Source: Bacteroidetes bacterium HGW-Bacteroidetes-10
Lineage (GTDB): Bacteria; Bacteroidota; Bacteroidia; Bacteroidales; UBA932
Assembly: GCA_002842695.1 (NCBI GenBank)
Contig: PHDT01000001.1
Coordinates: 1 to 64,000, forward strand
Direction: 5' to 3'
DNA: 64,000 nucleotides
This document shows, piece after piece, positions 63,694 through 64,000 of this stretch. The notes beneath the pieces are model-generated. The model did not search any database. It worked only from the letters and a program-made list of their open reading frames with translations, and was not told where the DNA came from. A program made the position numbers and the translations under genes. The first letter of the stretch is position 1. Every line of letters begins with the position of its first letter.

Positions 63694-64000
63694 TTAATAA
63701 AGTTCAAAGAACGAAGTAATCTCTTTTTTGTGCTTACCCGGAATTAGGATTATATGGTTTCCAAGATGAGAGTTAAGGAAGTTGTCCAAATCCTCAGTTG
63801 ACTTAAAGCGAAACTTCACCTGAGTTCTGCATCTTTCTGTAACATTGGTGTTTTCAATAATTTCACCATGAGCAACAAAGAATTTATCCAGCTTCTCTCC
63901 TCCGCATTTAAAGATCGTATATTTGCCAAGAATAAGTTTTGCAGAAACACCAATTCCCGATTTAGACTCATAATGGGAAGGCAAATTAAATGACTCAGAA
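63694..64000 (-). CDS. L-fucose/L-arabinose isomerase-like protein, C-terminal fragment
   Basis: The reading frame is open to the window edge, so only about the last 101 residues are seen; the start is outside. The visible part has LPSHYESKSGIGVSAK, YTIFKCGGEKLDKFF and RCRTQVKFRF, then LGNHIILIPGKHKKEI. This is the pattern of the C-terminal domain of FucI-like isomerases, whose late His binds metal or substrate. A TTG at 63984 is not a real start because the similarity continues before it. The substrate is unknown. Confidence 0.65.
   Translation of the reverse strand, partial: SESFNLPSHYESKSGIGVSAKLILGKYTIFKCGGEKLDKFFVAHGEIIENTNVTERCRTQVKFRFKSTEDLDNFLNSHLGNHIILIPGKHKKEITSFFELY

Overview
The window is chromosomal DNA from an anaerobic, fermentative member of the Bacteroidetes, most likely order Bacteroidales; I cannot fix the family. 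Evidence: two SusC/SusD outer-membrane pairs with SusE- and BACON-type lipoproteins, many lipoprotein signals, RNase Y beside zapA, several promoters of the Bacteroidetes type (TTTG / TAnnTTTG) and few Shine-Dalgarno-like sites. Anaerobic life is suggested by a 2-oxoacid:ferredoxin oxidoreductase (KOR/VOR), an ADP-forming acyl-CoA synthetase, rubredoxin and radical-SAM enzymes. I found no IS element, prophage, CRISPR array, tRNA or rRNA.

Layout. (1) 1-159: inverted and 22-bp tandem repeats. (2) 170-13,972: a DeoR/GlpR-type repressor divergent from a long same-strand run: glycerol-3-phosphate dehydrogenase (broken by a lesion), GlpT, a secreted metallophosphodiesterase, SusC, SusD, a second metallophosphodiesterase and a BACON lipoprotein, ended by a strong terminator. 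This looks like an uptake locus for a glycerol-phosphate ester rather than for a plain glycan. (3) 14,053-17,625: an anSME-like radical SAM enzyme divergent from an isoaspartyl peptidase/asparaginase and an SLC1-type transporter. (4) 17,632-36,862: a starch locus: MalQ with starch-binding domains, a membrane protein plus LytS/LytTR two-component pair, an SLC45-like sugar transporter, SusC, SusD, SusE and four consecutive GH13 enzymes. (5) 36,910-39,428: omega-amidase-like hydrolase and 5'-nucleotidase lipoprotein. (6) 39,513-41,886 (minus): a coiled-coil gene, zapA, a probable 6S RNA and rny.

(7) 41,991-46,959 (minus): ADP-forming acyl-CoA synthetase, an overlapping 53-codon membrane ORF, then korDABC. 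Together these oxidise 2-oxoacids to acyl-CoA and recover ATP. (8) 47,041-48,855 (minus): rubredoxin and a B12-binding radical SAM protein. (9) 48,965-54,246: MTA/SAH deaminase, purine nucleoside phosphorylase, class II aldolase, MtnA, a HAD phosphatase and an MBL-fold hydrolase. The first four genes spell out a deaminase-first route from methylthioadenosine or 5'-deoxyadenosine to DHAP plus an aldehyde. (10) 54,322-58,325 (minus): PEP carboxykinase, cyclophilin and a lipoprotein metallopeptidase. (11) RecQ at 58,433-60,337, then a minus-strand run: the end of a fucose-isomerase-like gene cut by the window edge, an M28 peptidase, a DUF2520 protein, KdsC and Maf.

All functions come from reading motifs and gene order; no homology search was run.
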